A stretch of DNA of 64,000 bases from CAZDKK01 sp964506245 (lineage in GTDB: Bacteria > Eisenbacteria > RBG-16-71-46 > CAIMUX01 > WJJG01), in contig CAZDKK010000017.1 in assembly GCA_964506245.1 (NCBI GenBank), positions 1 to 64,000 on the forward strand, read 5' to 3'. A program made the translations under genes and the position numbers. Position 1 is the first letter of the stretch. Each line of letters starts with the position of its first letter. This document shows, one piece after another, positions 8,863 to 18,259 of the stretch. A model generated the notes under the pieces. The model searched no databases. It was given only the letters and a program-made list of their open reading frames with translations, and had not been told where the DNA came from.

Positions 8863-11800
8863 CTATCGCAGCAAGATCAGACGCCGGGTCGCCTGGTCGG
8901 CGCCCGAATTGAGCTGGTAGTAGTAGACCCCGCTCGACATCTGTTCGCCGCTCTCGTCGGTGCCGTCCCATGCGGTGACGTGTTGACCGGCAGTCTCCAC
9001 GCCGTCGATCAGCGTCCGCACGAGGCGGCCGCTCGGGTCGAACACCTGGAGCAGCACCCGTGCACCGGTCGCGGGAACGTTGTAGGCAATCTGGGTCGCC
9101 TGCGTGAACGGATTCGGCCGCGCACCCAGGAGCAGCGCCGAGCCTTCAGCACCCGGGCGCACGTCGCTCGGCTCGCTGCATCCGATCCCGTAGGCACCGA
9201 CCTGCCCACACATCTCGGAGATGCACGGCGAGTAGTTCCAGAGTGTGAAATTCCCGGCCGGCGCGTCGCAGAACTGCGGATCGAGCGAGATGTTGTCCAT
9301 ACCGAACTGGTCCGCGATGCAGCCGACCCAGTCGCCGCCGGCGTTGCCGTAGAGGTCGCAGCACTCGAGCGCGGCGGTCCCAGACCACAGGCACTCGAGC
9401 GCCTGGCCGGCCTGGCCGAACGCGATGATCGTGTTCCGCAGGGTGACTACGCCGTCGAAGTCCACAGTGACGAGGCCGCCGCCCGGCGCCGAACCGCCGT
9501 AGAGCGTGCAGTGATCGAGCAGCACGGCTCCGCCGGAGCAGAAGACATGCGCGCCGTGGACGTCCGACTGGTTGCCCGCGAAGGCGCAGTTGTGGAGCTG
9601 GGGAGATCCCCCGTTCACGGACGCGATGCCCGCGCCGAGCCCCGCACCCAGAACGTGATTGTTGACCATGCGCACGTTGTTCAGCGTCGGGGCCGACCCC
9701 TCGCAGTAGATCGCCGCGCCCCGGGCATCGGTGATCTGGGCGTTGCGGATCGTGACGTTCTGCAGCACCGACCCCGGCCCTTCCTCGTTGATGAACTTGA
9801 AGCCCCGCGTCGTGTTCTGGCAATCGATGATGCAGGTCTCGGCGTTGCCGGTCAGCGACTGGACCGTGACCGCCTTGCCCCGGAAGTTGAGATCGCGGTT
9901 TCCGTCGCCGGTGTAGACGCCGGGCACGATCTCGATCAGATCGCCGCCGTCAGCCGCGTCGAGCGCCGCCTGGATCGTCAGGAACTGGCCGCCGCCTTCC
10001 GGATCCACGACGAGCGACCCAGCCTCGATCGGAATGGTGACGTCGTAGCGCAGACGATCGGGCAGGGTAACCACGATGCGCAGCTCACCGCCCTCCGGCT
10101 GCGGGATGATCGGGATGGCCAGCGGCGCACCCGTGGCGTCGCCCACGCCGATGATCGTCCCATCGACGGAGAGACCGATCAGCGCACCCTCCTCGGCCAG
10201 GACCGTGAAGGTCGCTTCGCCCGGCTCCAGGTGGTCCTCGTGCACGACGTTGAGCGCCGTGGGCACCTGGTCATGCATGGTGAGGAACACATCGCCGTGG
10301 TGGTGGAAGAGGTTGTAGGTGACCGCCTTGTTCTGGGGGTTGTATGGCCAGCTACTGGCCTGCAGATAGTACTTGCCGTAGGTCTGCCCGAAGGCCGGCC
10401 GCAGGCGGGCGGCACTCGTCCAACCCGTGCCGTAGCCCGGGTCGAAGGTCGGCCACATGGAGTCCCAGACGCCCCAGATGAACGCGTCGTTTACGAACGA
10501 GTAGGACACCTCCGATGGAGCGATGACGCCGACCGCGCCGTACTGCGAGCGGTGGAAGTATTCGCCGAAGCAGGCCCCGCTCCAGTTGTACTTCCCAGTC
10601 AGGCAGTTGATCGTGAAGAGGAACGGGTACTTGGTGTTCGTCAGCAACGCGATGTGGCCGTTGTTGTAGGCCGGCTCGCCCCAGCCAGTCTCCAGGCCGT
10701 GGTCGCGATGGATCACGAGATACGCACCTGAATTGATGGCCTGGTTGATCCCAGCGTAGTTGCCGGACCAGTTGGTCAGATGCTGCGGCGTCGCGGGGAT
10801 GTACCCAAGGCCGTTGGGCCCGAAGTAGTTGACGACCGTGCTGGTGTTGACAGCGGTCGACCACAGCGTGCTGGGATAGCCGGAGTAGATGGCATACTGA
10901 CGCACCGGCTCTTTCCCGAGCACGTTTGCCTGATGACCGTAGATGACCTCCGTGCACAGAATGAACCAGCGCTCGGTCTGCCAGCCACCGGCGATGAGCG
11001 GATGAGCATAGAACCCGGGGTCGGTGACCGGCTGCCGCTCGTGCTTGAAGAACTTGGCCATGATCCTGGCCAGGTCAGTGTCGGTCCTCGCGGCGATGCG
11101 GCCGTGCACGAGCTCGGGCAGCCCGTTGCCGTTGATGTCCGCGTAGATGTTGTCGCTGACGCAGTACCCGCTGTACATGGGCGCCGTAACACCCGGCAGG
11201 ACCTCGCGCCCGTCTTCATCTTCGCCGCCGTCCCCCGAGCTGGGGTAGTCACCGAGAATCAGGAAGGCTACCGGGGGTACGTCCCACGTGTTGTACGCGT
11301 TGTTGATCCAGGACTCGATCTGCGACGAAGTGGTGCCGGTCTGCGTGGTCGTGAAGACCCCGGTGCTGATGCCCTGGGCATTGCGCCAGGTCCTGATCGA
11401 ATCGGCCCACGCCAAGCAGGTGGCGTTGTCGGCCGTGATGATGACGTACTCGTAGCCCGAGCGGCCGTCCAGGGGCGACCGGTTGTTGAAATCGATGGAG
11501 GGGAGCACGTCGTAGTTGACCAGCTGATCCCTCAAGAACGGTTCCCAGAACCGGTTGCGCAGCCGGTCCTCCGTGAAACGGCCGGTGCCCCCGACAAAGT
11601 CCACGCGAACATCGAGATTCGTGTAGACGGTCAGCTCGCGGGTCACCGGGTTGTACTGGAAGGGCGTGATCCCGAGCGTCACCGCGGTCACGCCGCGCAT
11701 CTCGAGCGGCTCCGACACCATGACCGGGCTCGCGGGGTAGTTGGCGCTCAGGCCGTAGATCGCCGCGTCCTTCACGTGGGTCGGGGGCGTGTCGTCGTTC

Positions 11801-12189
11801 TCGAACTGGATCGGGGCGGCCGGGAGCAAGTCCAAGTCGCGGAGCGTGCGTGTCTCGGCGTTCAGGATCGTGACGCGCGCCTCGGCGCCAAAGGGAATGG
11901 CGATGAAGCGGCCGAAACCGGGCAGGTCAGGAGCGCCGGGGTTGTTGGGCAGGAAGCTCCCGGGCAGGGTGACCTTCTGCATGGTGACGCCGTCGACGTC
12001 GATGGCGTCGAGTCCGTATTGTGGCATCGCATAGTGGATCTCGATACCCGCGTTGTCCTGGGACCGGACCTGAAACGGGGTCTGACCCGCGTTTTCCTCG
12101 ATCCGAACGACCTCCGCCTGGGCCGCCGGGACCACCGCCGCCAGGACCAGGAGCGCCACAGCGAGCGGGGAGTGACACAATGCTCTCAT
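8863..12189 (-). CDS. Secreted C25 (gingipain-type) cysteine peptidase with beta-helix and FlgD-like tail
   Basis: Protein of 1,108 residues. The ATG at 12189 follows AGGAGGGGTTC. A signal peptide (LAVALLVLAAVVPAAQA) precedes a propeptide-like beta domain. A caspase-fold C25 domain follows (YEYVIITADNATCLAWADSI, then LILGDYPSSGDGGE). The catalytic dyad is visible: His497 in HRDHGLETGW and Cys529 in FTINCLTGKY, 32 residues apart, which compares well with gingipains. After an Ig-like segment comes a right-handed beta-helix (TIQAALDAADGGDLIEIVPG, then NRDLNFRGK) and the C-terminal FlgD-like module (RPNPFTQATQIAYNVP, VFDPSGRLVRTL, LILLR). It is a close paralogue of 18618-21950. Likely a surface or secreted protease; the substrate is unknown. 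Confidence 0.88.
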   Translation of the reverse strand: MRALCHSPLAVALLVLAAVVPAAQAEVVRIEENAGQTPFQVRSQDNAGIEIHYAMPQYGLDAIDVDGVTMQKVTLPGSFLPNNPGAPDLPGFGRFIAIPFGAEARVTILNAETRTLRDLDLLPAAPIQFENDDTPPTHVKDAAIYGLSANYPASPVMVSEPLEMRGVTAVTLGITPFQYNPVTRELTVYTNLDVRVDFVGGTGRFTEDRLRNRFWEPFLRDQLVNYDVLPSIDFNNRSPLDGRSGYEYVIITADNATCLAWADSIRTWRNAQGISTGVFTTTQTGTTSSQIESWINNAYNTWDVPPVAFLILGDYPSSGDGGEDEDGREVLPGVTAPMYSGYCVSDNIYADINGNGLPELVHGRIAARTDTDLARIMAKFFKHERQPVTDPGFYAHPLIAGGWQTERWFILCTEVIYGHQANVLGKEPVRQYAIYSGYPSTLWSTAVNTSTVVNYFGPNGLGYIPATPQHLTNWSGNYAGINQAINSGAYLVIHRDHGLETGWGEPAYNNGHIALLTNTKYPFLFTINCLTGKYNWSGACFGEYFHRSQYGAVGVIAPSEVSYSFVNDAFIWGVWDSMWPTFDPGYGTGWTSAARLRPAFGQTYGKYYLQASSWPYNPQNKAVTYNLFHHHGDVFLTMHDQVPTALNVVHEDHLEPGEATFTVLAEEGALIGLSVDGTIIGVGDATGAPLAIPIIPQPEGGELRIVVTLPDRLRYDVTIPIEAGSLVVDPEGGGQFLTIQAALDAADGGDLIEIVPGVYTGDGNRDLNFRGKAVTVQSLTGNAETCIIDCQNTTRGFKFINEEGPGSVLQNVTIRNAQITDARGAAIYCEGSAPTLNNVRMVNNHVLGAGLGAGIASVNGGSPQLHNCAFAGNQSDVHGAHVFCSGGAVLLDHCTLYGGSAPGGGLVTVDFDGVVTLRNTIIAFGQAGQALECLWSGTAALECCDLYGNAGGDWVGCIADQFGMDNISLDPQFCDAPAGNFTLWNYSPCISEMCGQVGAYGIGCSEPSDVRPGAEGSALLLGARPNPFTQATQIAYNVPATGARVLLQVFDPSGRLVRTLIDGVETAGQHVTAWDGTDESGEQMSSGVYYYQLNSGADQATRRLILLR

Positions 12190-12414
12190 GAACCCCTCCT
12201 TAGTTCTCCACCGAGGATCAGCACGTCGTGTTGACCGAACAGAGGATTGGCATTCCACGCGTTGTCTGCCGCAAGTTGCTGCGCCGTCAGGCAGGAAACG
12301 GATGCAGATCGTGGACCGATCCTACTACCCATGCACGCGCCGCCCTCTCCGGGCTGGACGGCCCGTGCCGCCAACTCAGACACCAGTATACCATCTCGGG
12401 GGACGGGGACAACC

Positions 12415-13206
12415 CTACGGTGCGCCCGAGGCGAGGAATTGCCGGACCGCGGCCAGCGTTTGGAGCAGATCCGCCCGGTCGCGCAGCTCCAAGACCCACC
12501 AGCTGCAGGCCGGCAGGCCGGCGAGCAGGCGCAGGCGACCCTCGATCTCCGCGAGCCCGTCGGGGGGGACGTGGCGATCCCCCTCCTCGGCGTGATAGAT
12601 GTGGGCCCCAAGGACGCGCCCCGACTGGGGTCCGACGAAGTCTTCGATCCCGTAGTGCTGGCTGGTTACCGAGGGGCTGACCCAGGCGTGCCCGATGTCG
12701 AGCGTCACCCACGGGCCGGCCTTGCGGATGAGCTTCTCGAACAGCTCGGGACGACTGGTCCAGCCCCACGCGAGGTTCTCCAGGCAGACCCGCACGCCCA
12801 GGCTCTGGGCGTAGCGCACGAGGTGGGCCAGGCTGTCGACGGTGCGCTCCCACGAGAGGCCCAGCGTCGAGTCATGGCCCAGGCCGACGTGGATCGTGAC
12901 CACCTCGCCGCCCAGGCGCGCGACCAGGCGGCAAACGTGACGGAAGACGCGCATCGCCTCGCGCGAGCGCTCGGGCTCCTCATCACCCAGGTCGGTCCTC
13001 TGGAAGGCGCAGTGATAGCGGACCTCCAGCGGCTCCAGCAGCCGGATCCGCTCCGCGAGGCGCTCCCCTTCCTCCTCGGTCGCGGGTAGGTCGGCCCGGC
13101 GCAGGCTCCACTCCACTCCGGCAAAGCCGTGCTCGATGGCGAAGGCCCGCAGCTCGGGGATGTCGGCAATGAAGTTGCAGCAGGCGATGCTGAGCTGGCT
13201 GTTCAA
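12415..13206 (-). CDS. Sugar-phosphate isomerase/epimerase-like TIM-barrel protein
   Basis: Protein of 263 residues resembling the AP-endonuclease-2/xylose-isomerase-like family. Metal-ligand-type motifs are seen along the barrel: GVEWSL, VTIHVGLGH, VCLENLAWG, TLDIGHAW and GAHIYHAEEGDRH. These enzymes use a divalent metal to isomerise or epimerise sugars, inosose or hydroxypyruvate. The TTG start at 13206 was chosen because it overlaps the upstream stop as TTGA, is preceded by AGGAGGCAGGAG, and is followed at once by beta-strand 1 (LSIACCNF). It is the last gene of a coupled three-gene operon with a nucleotidyltransferase and a CDP-alcohol phosphatidyltransferase, so its substrate may be a polyol or sugar headgroup precursor (inference). 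Confidence 0.8.
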   Translation of the reverse strand: MNSQLSIACCNFIADIPELRAFAIEHGFAGVEWSLRRADLPATEEEGERLAERIRLLEPLEVRYHCAFQRTDLGDEEPERSREAMRVFRHVCRLVARLGGEVVTIHVGLGHDSTLGLSWERTVDSLAHLVRYAQSLGVRVCLENLAWGWTSRPELFEKLIRKAGPWVTLDIGHAWVSPSVTSQHYGIEDFVGPQSGRVLGAHIYHAEEGDRHVPPDGLAEIEGRLRLLAGLPACSWWVLELRDRADLLQTLAAVRQFLASGAP

Positions 13207-13778
13207 GGCTGGTCTCCTGCCTCCTGTGTACCCAGCCCCCGCAGGCGGCCGGGGATGTTCCAGGCCCGCAGCAGCCGGCAGGCCGCGGGGGGAACCCATG
13301 CTTCCCACGGCTCACCGGCGGCCATGCAGGCGCGGATGTCGGTGGCGCTGATGCCCTTCTTCTCGCGGGGACGCTCGGAGAGCACCTCGGTGCGCAGCCC
13401 GAGGTCCCGGAAGCGCTCCAGCTTGCGGCGCCCCCAGGCGTCGTAGATCGAGACGAAAAAGACCGCCGTCAGCGGCACGTAGTGGCGAAAGAGCTCGGGG
13501 AAGTTGATGGGAAACGGGACCACCGTGAACTCCCCGGCCGCGAGACCGGCCTCGCCGAGAACCGCCCGCACCAGCTCCTGCCGTTCGTAGTAGGTGAGCG
13601 GGTTGGCGTCGGGTCGGCTGCGGTGCAGATCGGCTGGATCGTCCGCGGTGAGCCGCGGGTCCGGGTTGGTGATCCCCACGATCAAGTGTCGGCAGCGGCT
13701 CTTGCCATCGAGCAGATAGGCCAGGTGATCGTTGTGCAATACCTGGAACCGCCCATGGATCACCCCCTCGTCATGCAC
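13203..13778 (-). CDS. Nucleotidyltransferase (NMN adenylyltransferase/cytidylyltransferase-like)
   Basis: Protein of 191 residues of the HIGH-type nucleotidyltransferase superfamily. The phosphate-binding motif is GRFQVLHNDH and the C-terminal ISxTxxR-type motif is GISATDIRACM. NadM/NadR-like proteins share GRFQxxHxGH and make NAD from NMN; the related cytidylyltransferases activate headgroups as CDP-derivatives. The GTG at 13778 was chosen for the upstream GGGGAGGTGGAG; another GTG at 13799 is in frame. The gene overlaps the upstream phosphatidyltransferase gene by 8 bases and the downstream TIM-barrel gene by 4. The context favours a CDP-headgroup role, but NMN adenylylation cannot be excluded. 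Confidence 0.8.
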   Translation of the reverse strand: MHDEGVIHGRFQVLHNDHLAYLLDGKSRCRHLIVGITNPDPRLTADDPADLHRSRPDANPLTYYERQELVRAVLGEAGLAAGEFTVVPFPINFPELFRHYVPLTAVFFVSIYDAWGRRKLERFRDLGLRTEVLSERPREKKGISATDIRACMAAGEPWEAWVPPAACRLLRAWNIPGRLRGLGTQEAGDQP

Positions 13779-14439
13779 AGCGCTCCACCTCCCCACCACG
13801 GGCGCGCCCCAGACGGCGAGCCACCTCGACGTTCGCGTGCACGGCGACGTAGGCCAGACCCACGAGGGGCAGGTGCCGCCACAGCAGCGTGCCCCAGGCG
13901 CACACGATCGTGATCGCCGTGCGGGTCCCCTTGCTGGCCAGCGTCGGCCCTCCGAGGGACAGGCCCAAGGCCTCCGCGCGGGCCGAGGAGTAGCTGATCA
14001 GGTTCGAGCCGATCAGGGCGAGGGCGCCGAGGACCAGCAGCACCCACGAAGGCAGCGGAGATGGGCGGCTCGCGAGGTAGACGGTCGCGCCGATGATCAG
14101 CGCCCCGTCCGCGTAGCGATCGAGCACCGAATCCCAGAACGCGCCGCTACGGGACTGGCGCCCGGAGATCCGTGCAAGCTGCCCGTCGACGCCGTCGAGG
14201 ACCTGCGCGACGGCTGCGATGCATCCGGCCGGCCAAGCATGCCCCAGCGCATAGACGGTGCCGGAGGCGACACCAAGGCCGGCGGCGGCCAGCGTGACCC
14301 CGCCCGGCCGCACCCAGCGCCACCGCGCCACGAGCGGCGTCACGCGAGCGCTGAGATGGACCTTGATCCACCGCAGCACAAAGCGATCCGTGGGTTTGGT
14401 GCGCCAGTCACCGCTCGGCTGAGGCGGGCTCGTTCCCAT
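13771..14439 (-). CDS. CDP-alcohol phosphatidyltransferase
   Basis: Protein of 222 residues with several membrane segments and the full family signature DG(x)2AR(x)8G(x)3D(x)3D: LDGVDGQLARISG, then GAFWDSVLDRYADG. The first Asp of the signature lies in this same segment. These inner-membrane enzymes move a phosphatidyl or phospho-alcohol group between CDP-linked and free alcohols (PgsA, PssA, phosphatidylinositol-phosphate synthase types). The ATG at 14439 is chosen; a TTG 12 codons upstream is also open. It is the first gene of the overlapping operon running to 12415. The acceptor alcohol is unknown. Confidence 0.87.
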   Translation of the reverse strand: MGTSPPQPSGDWRTKPTDRFVLRWIKVHLSARVTPLVARWRWVRPGGVTLAAAGLGVASGTVYALGHAWPAGCIAAVAQVLDGVDGQLARISGRQSRSGAFWDSVLDRYADGALIIGATVYLASRPSPLPSWVLLVLGALALIGSNLISYSSARAEALGLSLGGPTLASKGTRTAITIVCAWGTLLWRHLPLVGLAYVAVHANVEVARRLGRARGGEVERCA

Positions 14440-14654
14440 GCGGGCATCAAAGCCCGGCTCCGGGGGCGGTGTCAATCATCGGCCGCGCCCGCGTCGGACC
14501 GTTCGCCGCTCCACCGGACGGGTCGCCGATCCGCCGAACGCGCGGGCCGGGACATCGCCGTCCCGGGAGACGGGGGTGGACCGGCCACGGCACGTTGTGC
14601 TAATCGTTGTGGGGTTCGGCTCGGGGGCAATGCCCCGAGCCGAGCGACAGCCCC

Positions 14655-14741
14655 GGAGAGGTGTCCGAGTGGTTGAAGGAGCGCGCCTCGAAAGCGTGTA
14701 GGCCCTTGCGGGTCTCGGGGGTTCGAATCCCCCCCTCTCCG
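14655..14741 (+). tRNA. tRNA-Ser (anticodon CGA)
   Basis: An 87-base cloverleaf. The acceptor stem GGAGAGG pairs with CCTCTCC (14734-14740), with discriminator G. The anticodon stem CGCGC/GCGTG holds loop CTCGAAA, giving anticodon CGA for UCG. The long variable arm (about 14698-14713) is typical of class II tRNA-Ser, and the T-arm is GGGGGTTCGAATCCCCC. CCA is not encoded (CAGTT follows), so it must be added after transcription. Confidence 0.95.
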
Positions 14742-14753
14742 CAGTTCTCCCCC

Positions 14754-15986
14754 TCATCGCACGACTGCGAGCATCCGGTGCTGCGTCTGGTTGTCGCTTA
14801 CCAGCTGCAGGAAGTAGGTCCCGGCCGGTACAGACCGGCCCGCCTCATCACGCCCGTCCCAGCGCAGCATCCCGCTCCCCCCTGCCGGGTACGCCAGCAT
14901 CACGCGCAGCAACCGCCCCCGTAGGTCCAGGATGCGCAGCTGCGCTCCGCGCCCTGTGGGCACCTGGAACAGGACGCTCGCTCCACCGCCGCTCGGGCTG
15001 GGCCAGGGCGCCGACAACCATAGCGCGGCTCCAGCGCCCCCAGGCCGCTCTTCCACGCCGGTGTTGATGTTGCAGTACCCAAGCCGCGCGCCGATGTCTT
15101 CGCCCCCCATCCCCGCATTGCGGCATGGGCTTTCTTGCCAGTCGATCCGGTAATCGTATCCGCTGGGATTGCAGAACCTAGGATCGGCTGAGATGTTACC
15201 GATCCGGATCCCGCAGTCGGGGGCTGAGTGCCCAGGGTCAAGGTCGTAGTAATCATTGTACAGCCATTCCACAGTGTCAGGAACGCACGTGCTGGAGCAC
15301 TCCGCGTAGTTCTTCATGATATTGTTCACGAATCGCACGCTGAAGTGCGCCGAGGAGGGATTCGTAGCCCCAACCCAGACACCATCCAGAATGGTGTTGT
15401 TGCGCAAGATAACCCGACTGCCAGCAGGTTGAGTCCCGACATATGCCCCACCGTGGGACCAGACACAGTCTTCAACGATCACTTCACATGGCGCGGTTAG
15501 GTGTATGGGCTGCCCTTCGAACATGGCAAAGAACAGCGTGCACCTCTCGACTCGCGTGTCGGCCTCCGCACCCACAACGGTCCAATTCATCCACCCGTGA
15601 GTGGCGAGATAGCAATTGCGGATCACGAAGTGCGGATTGCCGTTGTAGAGGCACGCAGCATCTATCCCATCAGCATCGATCGCCAGATTCTCTATGAACG
15701 ACTCCTCATCACCAGGCGGAATACCAAAAGGGACTCCATAGGAGGATGTGACAACGACGTCCGTGGAATCCTGGCCCAAGCCGATCACCGCCACCCCGGG
15801 CTTGACCAGCCCGCCGCCGTCGTAGTACCCGGGATCTATGGCCACCGTATCCCCGGACACGGATGCACAGCAAGCCTGGGAAATGGTAGGATACTCTGTG
15901 GGAACGTGGAGGATGCGTGCGCTTGCCTGTGGGACGATCCCTAGCACGAGGGACAAGGCAACGAACGGCGACCACCTGCGTGACAT
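14754..15986 (-). CDS. Secreted beta-helix protein with FlgD-like C-terminal module
   Basis: Protein of 410 residues. The ATG follows GGAGGTGATGCCG. A signal peptide (FVALSLVLGIVPQASA) precedes a pectate-lyase-like right-handed beta-helix opening (ILHVPTEYPTISQACC, DTVAIDPGYYDG), then turns such as FVIRNCYLATHG and VIVEDCVWSHGG. The C-terminal module runs from about residue 330 (QLRILDLRGRLLRVML, WDGRDEAGRSVPAGTYFLQL) and ends AVVR. No catalytic residues of known lyases are evident, so an adhesin or structural role is as likely as an enzymatic one. It is the last gene before the tRNA on the opposite strand. Confidence 0.8.
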   Translation of the reverse strand: MSRRWSPFVALSLVLGIVPQASARILHVPTEYPTISQACCASVSGDTVAIDPGYYDGGGLVKPGVAVIGLGQDSTDVVVTSSYGVPFGIPPGDEESFIENLAIDADGIDAACLYNGNPHFVIRNCYLATHGWMNWTVVGAEADTRVERCTLFFAMFEGQPIHLTAPCEVIVEDCVWSHGGAYVGTQPAGSRVILRNNTILDGVWVGATNPSSAHFSVRFVNNIMKNYAECSSTCVPDTVEWLYNDYYDLDPGHSAPDCGIRIGNISADPRFCNPSGYDYRIDWQESPCRNAGMGGEDIGARLGYCNINTGVEERPGGAGAALWLSAPWPSPSGGGASVLFQVPTGRGAQLRILDLRGRLLRVMLAYPAGGSGMLRWDGRDEAGRSVPAGTYFLQLVSDNQTQHRMLAVVR

Positions 15987-16060
15987 ACGGCATCACCTCC
16001 GGCGAGTTGCCAAGGACCCATGGAGCACCGTCACATCTCATCGCATGCCGTGCTGCCTAC

Positions 16061-17765
16061 CTATCGTACCACAGCGATCTTCCTGACTTCAATCCCCTGC
16101 GGACCCGCCAAACGGCCGAAGTACACCCCCCCCGGCGACCGGCGTCCCGGCATCGGTGTGCCCATCCCAAGGGATGCGATACTCCCCGGCAGGGAGCACT
16201 TCGTTCACCAGCGTCCGCACACAACGCCCCTGGAGGTCATAGATCTTCAAGGTGACCTTACTCTGTGTCTGGAGTGCAAAGGAGCTACAAGCAACGGGCC
16301 TAGGGGGATTGGGGCCAATGCGAAGATGCGGTCTGGAAGAGACCAAGCCCGGGCCGGGACCTCTGCGGGCTTGGGAATCGCCCAGATCACGAGCCGTTGT
16401 CGCGTTGAACGTGTTCCTCGGATCGTGACCGTACTCAGGCCAAGGCAGTGCCGCCCCATCTGCATCGCCGGGCAACTGCAGCACGTGGACAAACCCCGAC
16501 CGGTCAACCACTACCATCTCGAGGTTGTCCGTGCTGGGATTCACGTCAGCGACAATGGGTGTCATGGGAGCATCGGCGAAGAGCTGGGGCCAGCCGCGCT
16601 CCGCCCGTGCTGAGTCCCCACTTGCGTCCCATTCGACACAGGCCAAGTAGCCCGCGTTCGTCGGAATGAGAACCTCCAGATTGCCATCGTCGTCCAAGTC
16701 CCCGACTACGGGCTGGCCGGAGGTGGCCGTCGCCGCCCACTTCCTGCCGGGGATCAGGGTGGCATCATCCACTGTGACCGTGTCCAGGCCGCTAGCACCA
16801 TCGAAGACCAGATGTGCTCGTAGAGTACTCGACCAAGGCGGGTGACCCTGGATCGGGTTCCAGGCCAACTTGCTCCACTGTCCACCACCGGCAACGATCT
16901 CCAAACCGTCGTCACCGTCAAGATCGGCGAGGGCGGCAGGTGCCGCCGGATCGCCCACAAAGCGGAATCCATACCCACCGGCAGTGATGGAGTCTTCGAG
17001 AGCACCGCTCGCGGCGGTCACGATCCACACACCGCCGCGCTCCTCGGCGGAAGCGGGAAGACCCGTGTGCTCGACCTTCTGCCGCAGCGTCACGACCTCA
17101 AGCGACATGTCGTCGTCGACATCGCCAATCAGGGGCCTTGTCAGAGGTTGCGAGCCAGGGGGATTGTAGGTCCAGATCGTGGGTGTGCCTCCGGCACCCC
17201 AGTACTGAGTGGTCGGGTAGGCGGCCAGCTTGCCGTTCTCCAACGCTTGAACGATCTCGACTCCTGCTGAGTCTGGGTAGATGTCTCCTACCGACAGCGA
17301 TCGATAGCAGTATTCGACTGAGTCAGATGAGACCATGAACTGGCCTGAGCTGTCGGCCGGCTTGCGAAACGTCTGCCCGTCAAAGGTCCATACATAGATC
17401 CACCAATCGTCACCAGAGATGACGATCTCCAGCGAATCCGGATCTTCATCCAGATCATCCAGGTCCTGCAGAATCGGCGCCGAGCGAGCCGAGCTCAGGA
17501 CGCGACTCCATTCGCAAGAGACGGGGTTCCCGGACTCCGCCACATACTCAATCACGAGAATGCTGTCCGGCGGGAAGTCCGCGACCACTTCAGGATTCCC
17601 GTCGTCGTCGATGTCGGCCACAGCCAGAGCCTCGACACACTTGGCGTCAGTGCTGATGGCCGGATCATAGAGCACACCTTCGGCACTCGAACTCATCAGC
17701 GGTACGCCGTTGTGGTGCCAAGCGTAGATCTCCTGGCCGGCTACAAGGATCTCGAGGTCGCCCCC
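16061..17765 (-). pseudogene. FG-GAP/VCBS-like secreted protein, 5'-truncated and frameshifted near its end
   Basis: Repeated units such as VADIDDDGNPEVVADF, GDVDDDMSLEVVTL, DLDGDDGLEIVAGG and GDLDDDGNLEVLIPTN are FG-GAP beta-propeller blades. The readable frame extends 5' to about 17760 (GDLEILVAGQEIYAWHHNG) and then joins unrelated IS110 sequence, so signal peptide and first blades are missing. Near the 3' end a run of eight C on the + strand (16126-16133) shifts the FlgD-like module out of frame. With seven it would read VAGGVYFGRLAG and end AVVR at the TAG at 16061-16063. As it stands the frame stops at 16089. The gene is probably dead. Confidence 0.78.
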
Positions 17766-18259
17766 AGACGGATCTGCGCCTGGCTGAGATCGCCGCCGCG
17801 GATCCCTACCGCGAGCCGGTGGCCAGACTCCGGTGCTTCCGCGGCATCGACACGTTGACGGCGAACTGCATCGTGGCCGAGCTGCACGACTTCCGCCGCT
17901 TCACCACGCCGCGCGCCCTGATGGCCTATCTCGGGTTGGTCCCCAGCGAGTGCTCCAGCGGCGAGAGCGAGTATCGCGGCGCGATCACCAAGACCGGCAA
18001 CAAGCATGTCCGCCGGCTGCTGGTGGAGGCGGCCTGGCACAACCGCCATGCAGCCCGTATCCCCGAGCCGTTGCGCCGGCGGCGCCAGGACCAGCCGCCA
18101 CACATCATCGCCCTGGCCGATCGCGCTCGGCAGCGACTCCATCGCCGCTGGGGCCGCATGTCCGCGCGGGGCAAACCGACGCCGAAGATCGCGTGGCCGC
18201 CGCGCGGGAACTGGTCGGCTGCCTCTGGGCGGCTCTGCATCCCGACGCCCAGCCGATGA
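17762..18259 (+). pseudogene. IS110-family transposase, C-terminal fragment
   Basis: About 165 codons open from the junction. The stretch PVARLRCFRGIDTLTA leading to ELHDFRRFTTPRALMAYLG is the Transposase_20 helix-hairpin/serine-containing C-terminal half of IS110/IS1111 transposases. It continues VPSECSSGESEYRGAITKTG and NKHVRRLLVEAAWH. The N-terminal DEDD RuvC-like catalytic half is absent, so the protein is not a functional recombinase. No start codon context is seen; a GTG at 17819 is internal. Confidence 0.85.
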
